Shown here: one piece after another, positions 11,733-23,256 of the stretch
Layout of the letters: the number at the start of each line of letters is the position of its first letter
Position numbering within the stretch: position 1 is the stretch's first letter
Position numbers and translations under genes: made by a program
From: Acanthosoma haemorrhoidale
Lineage: Eukaryota; Arthropoda; Insecta; Hemiptera; Acanthosomatidae
DNA: 64,000 nt
Direction: 5' to 3'
Assembly (NCBI GenBank): GCA_930367205.1
Contig: OV884009.1
Span: forward strand, 82,233,189 to 82,297,188
Notes under the pieces: generated by a model
Told to the model about the DNA's origin: nothing
Seen by the model: only the letters and a program-made list of their open reading frames with translations
Database searches by the model: none

Positions 11733-13010
11733 ATGACTAAAATAATTCAGTCGCTGTGACTTCCTAAATGATAAGATACCAATGTGATTTTTTAAGGCAA
11801 TTTATTTAAATTATGCCAGAATTTCATGAATTGTATTAATCCGTTTTAAGCGACCAGAATTATTTATTGCATAAGCCAAAAACTCTTTCCCATATTCTTA
11901 GTATAGAAAACGATATCACATTACTCATATATCGTAACCCGTTGTTCCAGTATGGCCTCCTGCCTTGCCACTACATTTCAATTCATCCTGTAGCTGGTCG
12001 TCCTCTTTTCCTCATCGCTGATAGGATGTGCTGAAGATGTCCTTTTGGCCTCACTTTACGTATCGTGAGGATGGAGTTTAGCTATTATACATATTCTTAT
12101 TTCTTATACATACACCTTGTATTTATACAACGCTTTCAGTGGAATGTTTGAAAGCATTGTTCACTTTCAGCAAACAGACAGGCCAAGGAATGCCGATCCC
12201 TACCTAGATCGAATTAAAACCTCTCCACTAGGGATCAACTGAAATGTAGCATGGATCCGGTTCCCACCTCAAGCAATGGCTCAAATATCTACTTAAGACC
12301 TAGCGGGACTTTGAAGGCTCGAACTCTACTGTTACCAAACGGGGTTAAATGCTTAGACCGAAGTCAGCACTTCAGATAGAATCAAGCAGGCCTATATGAC
12401 CTCTGTAGAACTCTGTTCTGGAACTCATTTTCACACCCCATTCATTCCTGTTTCTGTCTATTTTTCGTACCCACTTCACGTTATATCATGAAGTTTGTAT
12501 ATGCTCCACGATGAAATGCCATTATTGTGAGTTATTTTTATTAGTCAAGTACTTTTACTGTTTTGAAATCGTTAATTATAGATATAACCATTACGACGTT
12601 GATATTATTAAAGTCAAATAAGAATGAGGCGTTAGGTAGAAGGGGAGGGATAAGCCTTTAGGTCTGCTTAATGATCACACTCACTCATCACGCCTCGGTC
12701 GCTTAGATGTATGAAAGGATATGTGACCCGCCCTTCACGCATGATCTCTGCCCGTTTTATGTAAGGGCGAAGGTACACTCAGCAAACATTAAGGGTCACA
12801 GCTTTTATTTATCGCTCATTCAGCCGGCATCCTTTGAAAAATCGTTTTAAACGCCTTTTATATGTGAGGCGCAAATTCCTTTCATACCTGTGACGACCGT
12901 ATTACGAAAAATAAACTGCCCAATTCCAGCTATTTGGGGTCAACCTTCTCAAGGTCTTTACACAATATATGAATACGATTCAAATTACTCTCTATTGTGG
13001 TATTATTCAA
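11733..13010. other. Intergenic DNA, nothing recognised
   Basis: Moderately mixed composition at 12,180-12,420 and 12,620-12,800 without a frame, RNA or repeat that I can name. Confidence 0.4.
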
Positions 13011-13637
13011 ATCTGCCTTATTGGGCAATTAGGAAAATTTCAAAACAATTTTATTAAGATAAAATTACAATCTGCCTTTTATTAGGCAATGAGTAATTGA
13101 GATAAATGTCATCATTCATACTATATTTACAATTCATCATTCACTCGCTCATTCATACAATATTTACAAACAGCCCAGAGGCCCCCCAAGTCCACAAGGG
13201 TCACCTCCCTCGCATGCGAAGGAGGAAGCGGAGTCTTGGGGAGTCCCCCACGCTCCTACGTCAGCCGCGTCACTGGATAAGCCAGCGGAGGCTGACCAAG
13301 AGCGCGAGAGCCACAGACGCTCAGGACATGATTAGAGGAACTGGCCATTGCCAGAACTCCCACTATCACTTAGTTATAGCAGGTCACGAGGCCACTGCCG
13401 TTTTAATCTCCGAAGAGGATTATAGGGGTGAGTGGTGCAGTGCAATGACTGTGCTAGGGAATTAGGGTGGTTGGATAGGTTACTATGGAATTTTATGAAC
13501 TTGGAAGGGATGAGTTCAAGAATATAGGGTATATTCAGATCATTGTGAAGGGTTTTGTTGCTGACGTAATAAGGGGCATTTACTATTGTTCTTAGGACTT
13601 TTGATTGAAAGGATTGGATGCGCTTGATGTTCGACTT
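13011..13637 (-). mobile_element. Jockey-clade LINE, copy E
   Basis: Minus-strand copy with 3' tail (TTACAATCTGCCTTTTATTAGGCAATGAG from about 13063), full 3' UTR and the C-terminal 90 codons of ORF2 up to the GTTCGACTTTTT junction at 13637. A second tail fragment (AATCTGCCTTATTGGGCAATTAG, 13012-13034) sits just before it. The 5' break falls at the same A-run (AAAAAAGTCGAAC) where copy A begins. Confidence 0.8.
13374..13637 (-). pseudogene. Jockey RT C-terminal fragment (copy E)
   Basis: Frame from the junction at 13637 to TAA at 13374-13376, about 87 codons. It includes KSNIKRIQSFQSKVLRT, LHNDLNIPYILELIPSKFIKF and RRLKRQWPRDLL, as in the other copies. There is no catalytic motif. Confidence 0.85.
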
Positions 13638-13980
13638 TTTGGGCAATTAGTAATTGTGATAAATCCTCTCATTCATACGATATTTACTATTTTCATTCAC
13701 TCGCTCATTCATGCAGTACTAACGAACAGCCAAGAGACCTCCCAAATCCTTATGGTTGTCACCTCTCTCACATGCGAAAGAGGAAGCGGAGTCTTGGGAA
13801 GTCCCCTACGCTCCTCCGTCAGCCGCGTCACTGGATACGACCAGCCAGTGGAGGCTGAACAAGATCGCGAGAGCCACTTACGATCAGGACATGATTGGAG
13901 AAACTGTCCGTTGCCAGGTCGCGAGCCCACTGCCGCTTTAGTCTCCAAGGAGGATTACAAGGATGAGTTCCACAGTCTAC
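13638..13980 (-). mobile_element. Jockey 3' UTR fragment, copy F
   Basis: A second copy in the same orientation abuts copy E at 13637/13638 with no intervening base and no visible target duplication. It holds the tail (GGGCAATTAGTAATTGTGATAAA), the 3' UTR, with a deletion that joins GTTGCCAGG to TCGCGAGCCCACTGCC, and the last few codons of ORF2. Overlapping frames at 13605-13997 and 13709-13948 are artefacts of this repeat. Confidence 0.75.
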
Positions 13981-16900
13981 ACAATATAGGTTTTTAAACC
14001 ATGTATATTGTGGAGAGCCCGAGGTAAGTACTTATTTCAATACAATTGCCTGCAACCGGCACAGACTTTACAGTTCAGCGTTAGTTTCTTGACCTACGGC
14101 AACCTGAATAGAGAGGCTTGACGATTGGCATGAGTAAGTTTATCTTTATGATAACAAATCGACCTGAAGGTATTTGAGTCAACGGTATCTGGATCAACAA
14201 CTTGCATTGTGCATAAAATATTTAGTTAATATATAATAAAGTTAAATAACGTATAATATGAAATAAAGTAAGTTTCGTTCCTTCTACGTTTATACTTTAC
14301 GAATGAGCGGGTGAATGAAGAACTGAAAATATGGTTACACTGAAACAACAAGTTACACTTATTCGCCAATTAAAGGCCGATTGTAATTTGATCGCAATAT
14401 TTTATTTCTAATTCCTTTTACGTTTGACATTTAGTCACTCCTCATAAGCAATTTAAGGTTAACACTTTTTCCGCATAGGTAAGGGCACATTAAAACGGTA
14501 ATGCAATGATAGTTCAAAAGGACAAATATTTGTTGGGGCTTCTGAGAACTTAAATTATTCTCGGTTTGCCACCAATATAACTGTGTTGAACTTAAACAAC
14601 TTGAACTGAATCAGTGAATTGTGTTATTTTGTATGGAAAATGACTGAAAACAGAAGCCATCTGGTCTAAATTTTTCGTGTATGTTGTTCATAGTCTGCAG
14701 TCAGAGTTATTCTCAATGGCTTGGAGGGGTCTTTTCCCTCAGGAGTCTGTGGGTCGATCTCCAGAAACTTCGATCATTTGTGTTAGAAGAAGATAGCCAA
14801 GTGCTACTTGCAATTTAAATTTTTGATTTTATTCCATTCGGTTAATGACAAATTTAAATTGGGAATAGTATGAATGATGACATTTATCTCAATTACTCAT
14901 TGCCTAATAAAAGGCAGATTGTAATTTTATCTTAATAAAATTGATTGAAGATATATATAAATAGGGAAACGCAAAAAGAAATACAAAAATTGTTTCCGAG
15001 CTAATAAATATAGAATTGCTTATTTAATGTCGTTCAGCCAATTGCTGAATTTTTTTTTAAAACTATTTTCAGTGAGATGGTTCAATGCATAAAATAAAGC
15101 AGTCTAAATAGAACAGCCAAATTAATTCTAATATTATTATTCAATGTCATAAAAATGTACTCTCCCTTCTACATCACAAATTCATCCCTTCACAATGATC
15201 TCAATGTACCTGTTACGATCCGTTACCTTGTTACCTTAACATTTAGTCTATGAAAACTTATCAACTCTACATATCTAAGACAACTCCTTATGATGAAGTA
15301 ACTCTCTATCTATACGTTTCTACTCGTCATTCAAAGTGGAGTTGGCCTAGGAAACTTGCAAACAGAATATTATGTACTGGCTACTATCATCAATGAGCGT
15401 CTGAGGCTCTTTTCTTCTTTTCTGGTCTTCCCCTGGCAAAGCGGTCAGAAAGTGAGGCTGTGGGATCAGATTTTGTATGTAAACTCAACATATTGAGTGA
15501 GTGGGATTCTATATGAACTATGAATGGAGCTCGTTAGACACAATTATTAAGGCTGGATAAGCAAATTATAATTTTATAAAAAAGAACTTACGATGCATAA
15601 TTTTCATAATTTTGTAAGTATTTAAGAAACTCACTGTCTCGAATTTAATCCTTGGTTAGTTAGATTTATTATGTTTATAAATACTCTAAATAGTACGATT
15701 CGGTTCATAATTAATAAAGGAAATTTTAACCGGTAAGGCCACTGATGCTTGGATCTACAAATTATAAAATTGGCTATGAACTGATTTTTTTTATTTATTT
15801 AAATAGTTGGCTACACTAAACACATACACTTGTGCGTGTACAGATACAAAAGAAGTATTTATTTAGGAGGAAAAAAAATGGAGACGAACATTGGGCTGCA
15901 GCAAACGCTACCTAGCAGTGGCTTAGTGAAACCACTCGCTGCATCGTTGGCAGCGCTTGGTTACGCTACAGTCGGTATTAAGCACTAAATATTTCCTAGC
16001 AGATCTCATGATGAAATTTTTTAATGATAGTTACTATCAATTATGAATAAATGGCCCGAAACTCACTTGTTCACTCAAGGATCAATGGCAACAATAATTT
16101 TTTTGTAATCATATTAAATGTTCATTTTTATTTTATTTCTACCGACTTCTTCTTCTGCTTCTTTAAGCTCCGTTACTATAAATCACACAGAAAATAAATT
16201 CTGAATAGCAGAAATCGAAAAAAAAATGACAGACCATTTACTGTGGGCAGAGTGATTTATTGTTGGCTATTTTCGTATTGAAACCTAAGAAGTTAAAAAA
16301 ACGAGACCTATTTTTATTATTCTCGTTATTATATTTTCATTAAATCTAACCATCACAATCTCAGGTATTTTCGAATCCACGATTATAATTTCAGTTCGCT
16401 TAAGCCATTTTTACATCCCTATACACCAAGACACCCACCCTTATTACACGCACATATATGTAAGCCTGTCTGTTCTGGACCTTGAGAGTCAAATGTTCAA
16501 ACTAGCAAAACGGAACTTTACATCCCACCTAATATAAGGCAAAGATGAAAAACATAGCAATATTCATCAAATATGAGGAGGGGTCACTTAACCGGTTGCA
16601 CAACAAATATTTTTCTATAATTTTGAGTAGGGTAAGTCATTAAAACTCTGATGAAATTTGTATTTGAAGTTTTGACAAACTGAGTTTTATATTGAAGCCT
16701 GATGTTAAAATAAATGATAAAACGAATGAATAGTCAATTATTAATTGAAAAATATAAATCTTCCTATCATATAAGAATCATTGTTTCTAATCAAAGATCC
16801 CGTCTTTTGGATTCAAAATATGTATTATTTGTACGGGGCTTGATGCATTATTGTTTCACCAGTTATTAAAAACCCCAATACCAACGTTTTCGCAATTGTA

Positions 16901-17204
16901 ACCCTTAATTGTGTGATGTAGCACAATTTACTCGAATGTTTATCAATGGTGTGCGAACTGTAATCAATTATTACATGATAACTCTATCTCGCCTCCTTTC
17001 ATAGCCATAGGCTACAATACTGTGGGTGAATCGAAAGATCCCTGGGCCATGTGTGTATGGCTATATTGTATGTTTATTGTGAATACTGTATGAATGAGAA
17101 AGTAAATGTGAATTTGTAAATATGGTAAAGATGTGATCTTCTACCACACCTATTTACTAATCAGTAATCATAAATTAATAAACATTTATAATAATAAAAT
17201 AATG
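13981..17204. other. Intergenic AT-rich DNA with two Jockey tail fragments
   Basis: A Jockey 3' tail lies at 14866-14950 on the plus strand (AGTATGAATGATGACATTTATCTC to ATCTTAATAAAATTG), and a more diverged one at about 17080-17150. The small island at 15,880-15,990 can fold (AGTGG/CCACT around CTTAGTGAAA) but is unassigned. Nothing else was recognised. Confidence 0.45.
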
Positions 17205-17900
17205 ACAGTACACATCCGAATTGATGGTCCTGTTCGTGGGAAGAAGTTCGTAAAAGACAACACCCCTCCCATCCCACTAAATCGAGAGCAAACCTTCTTT
17301 GGGTGAAGTCCTGCTTTAGGGGTTGTTAGTAGTAATTCGCCGCGCTTCCCCTATGAGAGTTTGCGCTCCACATTGTTATAGACGATCCAATTTTCGTCCC
17401 CTGTCATTATTCTCTTCCAAAAAGGATCGTTTCCTTCATGTTTCCGCAGCGAATCGCAGATAGAAATCCTTTGGGCAAGACTAGCCTCACTAAGTTGATG
17501 GGGAACCCAAACATCGAGCCTGCTCACGTAGCCAAGTTGATGCCGAAGGTTTTCAACACTTGATTTGGATATTTTGAGGATAACTGCGATCTCCCTAGTT
17601 GTATAACGGGGATTGGTGTCGACTAATTCCTTCACTTAGTCGCTGTTAATCTCAGTTGGCCGGCCAGAGCGAGGTGCGTCTTGAACCGAAAAATTTCCCT
17701 ATAGAAATCTTGAAAACCACTTCTGGCACACACGTTCTGTAACAGCATCCTCTTCGTATACAGCGCATATCTCCCTGCAAGTTTCGACTGCTTTCTTGCC
17801 TTTTTTAAAAAAAAAAAAGCGCGAGGTGTCGATAATGTTCGTTTGGGTTTTCCATTTTCAGGATGATCCTAAACACACAAAATACAATCATTCTCGTCGG
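17205..17900 (-). pseudogene. mariner transposase, broken
   Basis: The longest intact piece is 17351-17635 (94 codons): a helix-turn-helix segment (YTTREIAVILKISKSSVENLRHQLG), the linker VPHQLSEASLAQRISICDSL and the first catalytic aspartate in MTGDENWIVYNN. Past a stop, the next conserved block (WDGRGVVFYELLPTNRTIN) is readable to 17205. The N-terminal part lies between 17640 and about 17,860 with several stops. The family cuts and pastes DNA at TA; this copy lacks the rest of the DDD triad and is dead. Confidence 0.85.
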
Positions 17901-18035
17901 AATTTCGCGTCAAACTACGTTGAAGTGTCTAGTATCTGATGAGAGCGCACTAGCAAGGGACGGACTGAAGTTAGCTACATATTAGACTGCTTGAAGTTTC
18001 GTTACGACAAAAACGGACTTTTTGGCCAACCTGAT
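17205..18035 (-). mobile_element. mariner transposon, 3'-truncated
   Basis: The right end (minus-strand 5' end) carries a mariner inverted repeat, CAGGTTGGCCAAAAAGTCCG at about 18015-18034. The element reads leftwards through a broken transposase gene and stops near 17205 just after a TNRTINSDVYC-like segment, so the last third of the gene and the other inverted repeat are lost. Frames are broken by stops, by a poly(A) run near 17,808-17,819 and by shifts. Confidence 0.85.
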
Positions 18036-20405
18036 AAAAAAAAAAAAATATACAAAAAAATGGTAGAGAGGTAAAAGGTATTGTAATCCACTTCTTCGAT
18101 CATTAACAATACTGATAATGCCAAAAGTGGGAGAATTTCAGAGAGTTCATCGTCATCAGACCACACATAATTTTACAAGGTTTTTTCCTGCACTGGTCCA
18201 AACCCTGTAGATACCTTAGAATGTTTCAATACGGAAGATAATTTTTCTATTATCCTTGTATAATATTCTGTGGGTTCCCCTCCATTCAGTTTTCATGTAA
18301 AATTCATTCTCGTTGTGCTAACACAGTTCCACTTACGCTCTAACCTATTCTCCAAGTTACAAGTTCTTAACTCTCGCCAGGGAACGATGCGACATCGCTA
18401 CCGGGGGCATTATTTTTGAGACCCATTTGCATTTCTAGACGAATGCAAATGACACTAAATTAATTGTCACGAAGAGAAGAGAAGTTAATTACCAACAGCT
18501 TAGAGGTGAAATTTGCGCGGGTCACCGCCCACGGATGCTAAGACATGAGCGGGGCTTCTCCACTGGTCCTAAGGAATGGAATCCAAGAGCAGTTTAAACT
18601 TTAAATTACTTTTCTCGCCAAGTGTGCTTAGTTAAAGCCTAAAGAAAAAAAAAAATATTTGGAAGGGGGGAAGGAAGGAAACAAGTAAATACTCATTACT
18701 AACGCCCACACACCCTCAACTTGCCGGAATCCTTGATGATCCTGAACCCGAAGTGAGTGGCTTTACTTTCAAACAGGCACGAAGTTTATGCAATATTTTG
18801 TTAGTTATGTTTTTTTTTAACGGATTTCATTGGCCAACATGGTTTATCAGATAAAATGAAGTGAATTTGCTCAGAAATACCATGTAGTTAATTATTTTCC
18901 CCTCTTCTTATTTTTTTGTATTAATTTAATTTTGATAACTGATATTTTTTAAATTTGAGAGATACCTTTTAGTTGTTATTTTTATTATGTAGTTCGCTCC
19001 CTGTAGGTGATATATTGTTTATTTTTTTTTGGCCATTCTTAATTCCAAAATAAATTTATTTTTCTATTCTATTCTAGGTTTTCACTATTAAATTAAGAAA
19101 ACAATTCCGGCCTGAACCCCTACCGTTTCCTGGGTTGGACCTCTCCATAATTACCCTTAACTTTTTATTTATTTCGTTATTTTGTGTCTATTGTAACGAA
19201 AATACAATTTAGTCCATAATTGATGTAACATAACTTTTTTAGTTGGTAAAAGAAATTGTTTGTCTGAAAATAAGACCCTTAGAGTTACACTCAAATTTCT
19301 TTATCAATCATTAAGTTAATTATTTTGTTTTTTAATATAATACATTGAATGTGAAGAGATGCTATCGAGAGATCTGAGGACTCCGCGACAGTTTTTGAAA
19401 AACTTATTAAATGAAAACTAAAAGCTACTAGTTATTTTTGACAGAAAATAATCCATTTTATTTGTTAAACCATCCCGGAAACTTAACCCGCCTATTCTAT
19501 GAGCTAAAATATTGATATAAAATAAAACATTGAAACAAGAACATCAAAATTAGCCATCCCCGTTGCCTCGTTGTAATCACATGCTCACCTTTAACTGTCA
19601 AGAGCAGGGGCGACCAACCTTGTTCGGATGTGGACCACAATTCTGGTACCAGAGCTCAGGCGGGCCAACACCACCCACACACACACTCATTGTCAGGTCC
19701 CGATAATTATTTTCGTATTTTTCTTTTTTTTATCGAAAAAGGTACTTTTTTTTTCTTTCACTCGCGTAATTTTTTGTTCTTGTTATTTTACTTGATGAAT
19801 TTGTTAAAAGAAAAAGAAAGATTGTAATATTTTGTTTGTATCGAGATGTCCTTTACGTCTTAGCAAGTAAGAAGGTGCAATCTGATGCGATCAGTATCGA
19901 GTTTGTTTTTGAATAGCGGATCAATTCCGATCGTCAACGAATTACCGAGCAGTCCCATGAGATTTGTTAAAGAAGAAGGTCACACTGAAATTTTCGTCGT
20001 ATGATGACACCACACTACCTCTTCATAGCTGCCTTCACACCTGAAATCAACCACCCCAACCACGTTACCAATTGTTGGTTAGTAGAAGATCGAGAAGAAT
20101 GTTTTCTTCTCCCTTTGGGGTTTCCGGTAAGAAGTTATTTCGTTTATCACACACACCAACATATCTCTGGATTCAACTCACGCCCTCATTCTACCTTCAA
20201 GAATAGAAGGCCATTGACACTCTTGTAAATTTAGAATAGTAATTTTGTAAATGGTATTAGTAGTTTATAGTTTATTTTTATTTATCAAAGCTAAATGACA
20301 TATATATATTTTTTTTATCTATTTTTCTTTCATTCTATTTTGGGTTACTAACCCTAGTTTTAGTAGATATATTAAATTTTATTATTAAATTTATTATATT
20401 ATTAT
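18036..20405. other. Intergenic DNA; octamer palindrome and possible hAT end
   Basis: No gene was recognised. Two items stand out: a perfect inverted repeat of the octamer word at 18424-18451, and at 19605 the sequence CAGGGGCGACCAACC, which resembles the terminal repeat of hAT-type elements; no matching right end was found. The frame at 20001-20228 has no known domain. Confidence 0.4.
18424..18451. promoter_or_regulatory. Inverted pair of POU octamer motifs
   Basis: CATTTGCATT, an 8-base spacer TCTAGACG, then AATGCAAATG: a perfect 10-bp inverted repeat in which each arm contains ATTTGCAT, the classic POU-domain octamer. It may be a paired binding site or only a chance hairpin. Confidence 0.3.
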
Positions 20406-20411
20406 TAAAAT

Positions 20412-21530
20412 TAAAGTGTACCAGGGCAGTGTCCTGGGTCCCATCCTCTATAATCTATACACCGCTGATGTCCCCTCCACCACCAATACCTTCTTGGCAA
20501 CATTTGCAGATGACACTGCAGCCCTGTCAACCCATTCAGACCCCGATATAGCATCCCAAAACCTTCAAAAACACCTTGATGAGATCGAGTATTGGTGCAA
20601 CCAATGGCGAATCAAGGTCAATGAAGCAAAATGCTCCCACATTACCTTAACCCTCTGCCGCAAGTCCTGTCCGCCAGTTTTTTTTAAATTCGATTCCTCT
20701 CCCTGTATCCGAGACAGTACGGTATTTAGGCTTCCATCTCGACAAACGACTGACCTGGAACCCACATACGAGGCTAAAAAGACAAGAACTAAACAGACGC
20801 TTTGGACAACTGTACAGACTACTTCAAAGGACATCCCATCTCTCAATAGAAAATAAACTACTAATCTACAAAGTTATACTTAAACCAATCTGGACATACG
20901 GAATAGAGCTATGGGGGACTGCAAAAAAGTCGAACATCAAGCGCATCCAATCCTTTCAATCAAAAGTCCTAAGAACAATAGTAAATGTCCCTTATTACGT
21001 CAGCAACAAAACCCTTGACAATGATCTGAATAAACCCTATGTTCTTGAACTCATCCCTTCCAAGTTCATAAAATTCCATAGTAAGCTATCCAACCACCCT
21101 AATTCCCTAGCACAGTCATTGCACTGCACCACTCATCCCTATAATCCTCCTCGGAGATTAAAACGGCAGAGGCCTCGTGACCTGCTATAACTAAGTGTTA
21201 GTGGGATTCCTGGAAATGGCCAGTTTCTCTAATCATGTCCTGAGTGTCTGTGGCTCTCGCGCTCTTGGTCAGCCTCCGCTGGCTCTTATCCAGTGACGCG
21301 GCTGACGTAGGAGCGTGGGGGACTTCCCAAGACTCCGCTGCCTCCTTCGCATGCGAGGGAGGTGACAACCATGTGGACTTGGGGGGCCTCTGGGCTGTTT
21401 GTAAATATTGTATGAATGAGCGAGTGAATGATGAATTGTAAATGTGGTATGAATGATAACATTTATCTCAATCACTTATTGCCTAATAAAAAGGCAGATT
21501 GTAATTTTATCTTAATATATAATTGTTGAA
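20412..21530 (+). mobile_element. Jockey-clade LINE, copy I
   Basis: Plus-strand copy from the RT motif region (CAGGGCAGTGTCCTGGG at about 20421) through the end of ORF2 at 21190 and the whole 3' UTR to TTGTAATTTTATCTTAATATA. It is 5'-truncated at nearly the same point as copy D. No convincing target duplication is visible. Confidence 0.85.
20416..21190 (+). pseudogene. Jockey ORF2 reverse transcriptase, frameshifted (copy I)
   Basis: Begins in QGSVLGPILYNLYTADVP and keeps the active site TFADDTAALS. Near 20,685 an extra base in a T run shifts the frame, so the frame from 20416 ends at 20856 as nonsense. The correct frame resumes with VRYLGFHLDKRLTW and runs to RRLKRQRPRDLL and TAA at 21188-21190. 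About 255 codons of the family protein are represented, without endonuclease. Confidence 0.85.
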
Positions 21531-22999
21531 ATATCAAAAAAAGAAATGTACTTTCTTAATTTCACATTATATATGTATTGCCATTTTACAATTTCAGTTT
21601 TTTCTTGTATAATATTGCCTCGATTTTTTTTTTTCTTGTGTACACAACCTTGTTGGGTTTTTTTTTTTTTTCTCTCTAGCTAACGAATAATTTTTTTTTT
21701 CTTTTTTGTTGTTTTTATGTGAAAATGAAGGCATCTATCGTCGGGCTTTTTGTTGAATTTCACAGCCGGTGATTGCAAGGGAAAGAACTTTGGTGAATTA
21801 ATATTACTAGCCCCTTCGGCCACACTCATTATAAAAAAGGCAGTTTACAAAACATTGAACATTTTCTATGCATATTCAGTACAATAGGAATTCAAGTATT
21901 ACAAAGTTAGGTAGGTAAGTACCTAGTTAGATACAATTTCAACAATGAGAAACATGATGAGAACAACTTATATTCAAGAAATTCATTATGAGGTACTGAA
22001 CCTGAAACACAAAAGTAGCAAAAACGTAAGCAAGCCAAGTTCTTTAAATCATACAGCTCAATGTAGAGCATGAAATTGTTATTTTTTTATTAACCAACTC
22101 CTCACGGCAGTACTCCTGCAAAGTGGTTGATATAACCATCACAAAAGTATTTTTCTCAATGAATAAAGTGAACAAATATGGTTTTGAAAGATTGAAGTAG
22201 AGATGAAACTTTTATTTTATATTTTTCGTAGTCAGGTTCCGCTTCAGTTTAACCAGCATGTTCTTGCATGCAAGGAAACAGTCGGATTTCAGAAAAACCT
22301 TTCAGATTTGCCTCGAACGATGCAACATGAGACACCAGTATTTTTAAATGATTAGATTTACCTTGCAATCGTGTATTTCACAAGTTTATTTGTCCAGTCA
22401 TTTCACAGGGGAAAGCGAGATTCCAAAGCCATTCGTCGTCTTCAAGGAGAGGGGGAGAGACGTGAAGAAGTTCTTCATTTTCTTTTAGTTAAGTTGAGAT
22501 ATCACTGCGTAGTTTCCAGAACTTTTCCGAAGAACTTCTTCTTGAGAGCGACATCACAATGGAGAATTAGTTCTCTAGGAAATAAATGAATCCAAGTCAC
22601 AGGACCTCATAAAGGGGGACCTGAGACTCAGTTGCTAATGTAATTGTTACTAGGCTTATTACCTCTCCACTTTAAATTCGGTTTTTTACTAATTATTTTT
22701 ACTAAGTAGTTCTCAATGTTTTTTACAAACATTGCCTGGAATTTCCTGCGATTGAGGGCACTAACCCGTATTTTGTTGATACAGTCGTCCATCGTTTTTA
22801 GACCGAAGATAATTCCTGTGCCTTGGCACAAAGAGCTTCCTGGTGAATTATGCAGTGATATTTTACAGGACTTTTCAAATAGCTTTCCAATAGTGCGTGA
22901 CAGTCTTTGCTTGTATCACCTATACCAGAACCCCTATCAGAGCGAACGCTGACATAATTTTTTTCAATTTGTAAAAAATGAAACGGTATAGTTTAAAAA
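21531..22999. other. AT-rich DNA with T tracts, nothing recognised
   Basis: Long T runs at 21,628-21,720. Overlapping frames on both strands at 22,628-22,952 have no domain signature. No repeat of known type. Confidence 0.4.
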
Positions 23000-23000
23000 A

Positions 23001-23256
23001 ACAAATACGGAGCAGTTTTTAGGGTTCCAATGATTTTTTCAAAAACTAAAAATTTTTTTTTACCCGTGTGTGTCTCAATATAATTATGTTCGGAATTTTT
23101 ACGTAGAAAGATTTTGCAGGTAAGTTTTACTTGATGATCCAAATATGTTAAAATATTAGCAAACGTATGAAAAATAATGAATACTTGTTAATTAATGGAT
23201 GATTTGTAACTGGTATAATATATGCTTTCCAATCATGTTGAGAAGGGTGTCAAATT
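23001..23256 (+). repeat. Left arm of large inverted repeat
   Basis: About 256 bp that recur inverted at 25527-25783 with only a few differences (about 98% identity over the part compared by eye). Outer edge ACAAATACGGAG, inner edge GGGTGTCAAATT. No clear target duplication at the outer edges. It could be a long terminal inverted repeat of an unnamed DNA element of about 2.8 kb, or two inverted copies of one short repeat. Confidence 0.85.

Noticed and set aside
13605..13997. A 130-codon plus-strand frame
   Set aside because: It spans the junction of two minus-strand LINE fragments and reads 3' UTR sequence; the same UTR gives similar false frames at 2343, 5449, 8338, 21244, 55367 and 63008.
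15862..15990. Short ORF (ATG at 15880, 36 codons) preceded by AGGAGGAAAAAAA, looking like a bacterial ribosome binding site and gene
   Set aside because: The surroundings are plainly eukaryotic, no other bacterial feature is present, and the stretch folds on itself like a small repeat. The resemblance is probably chance.
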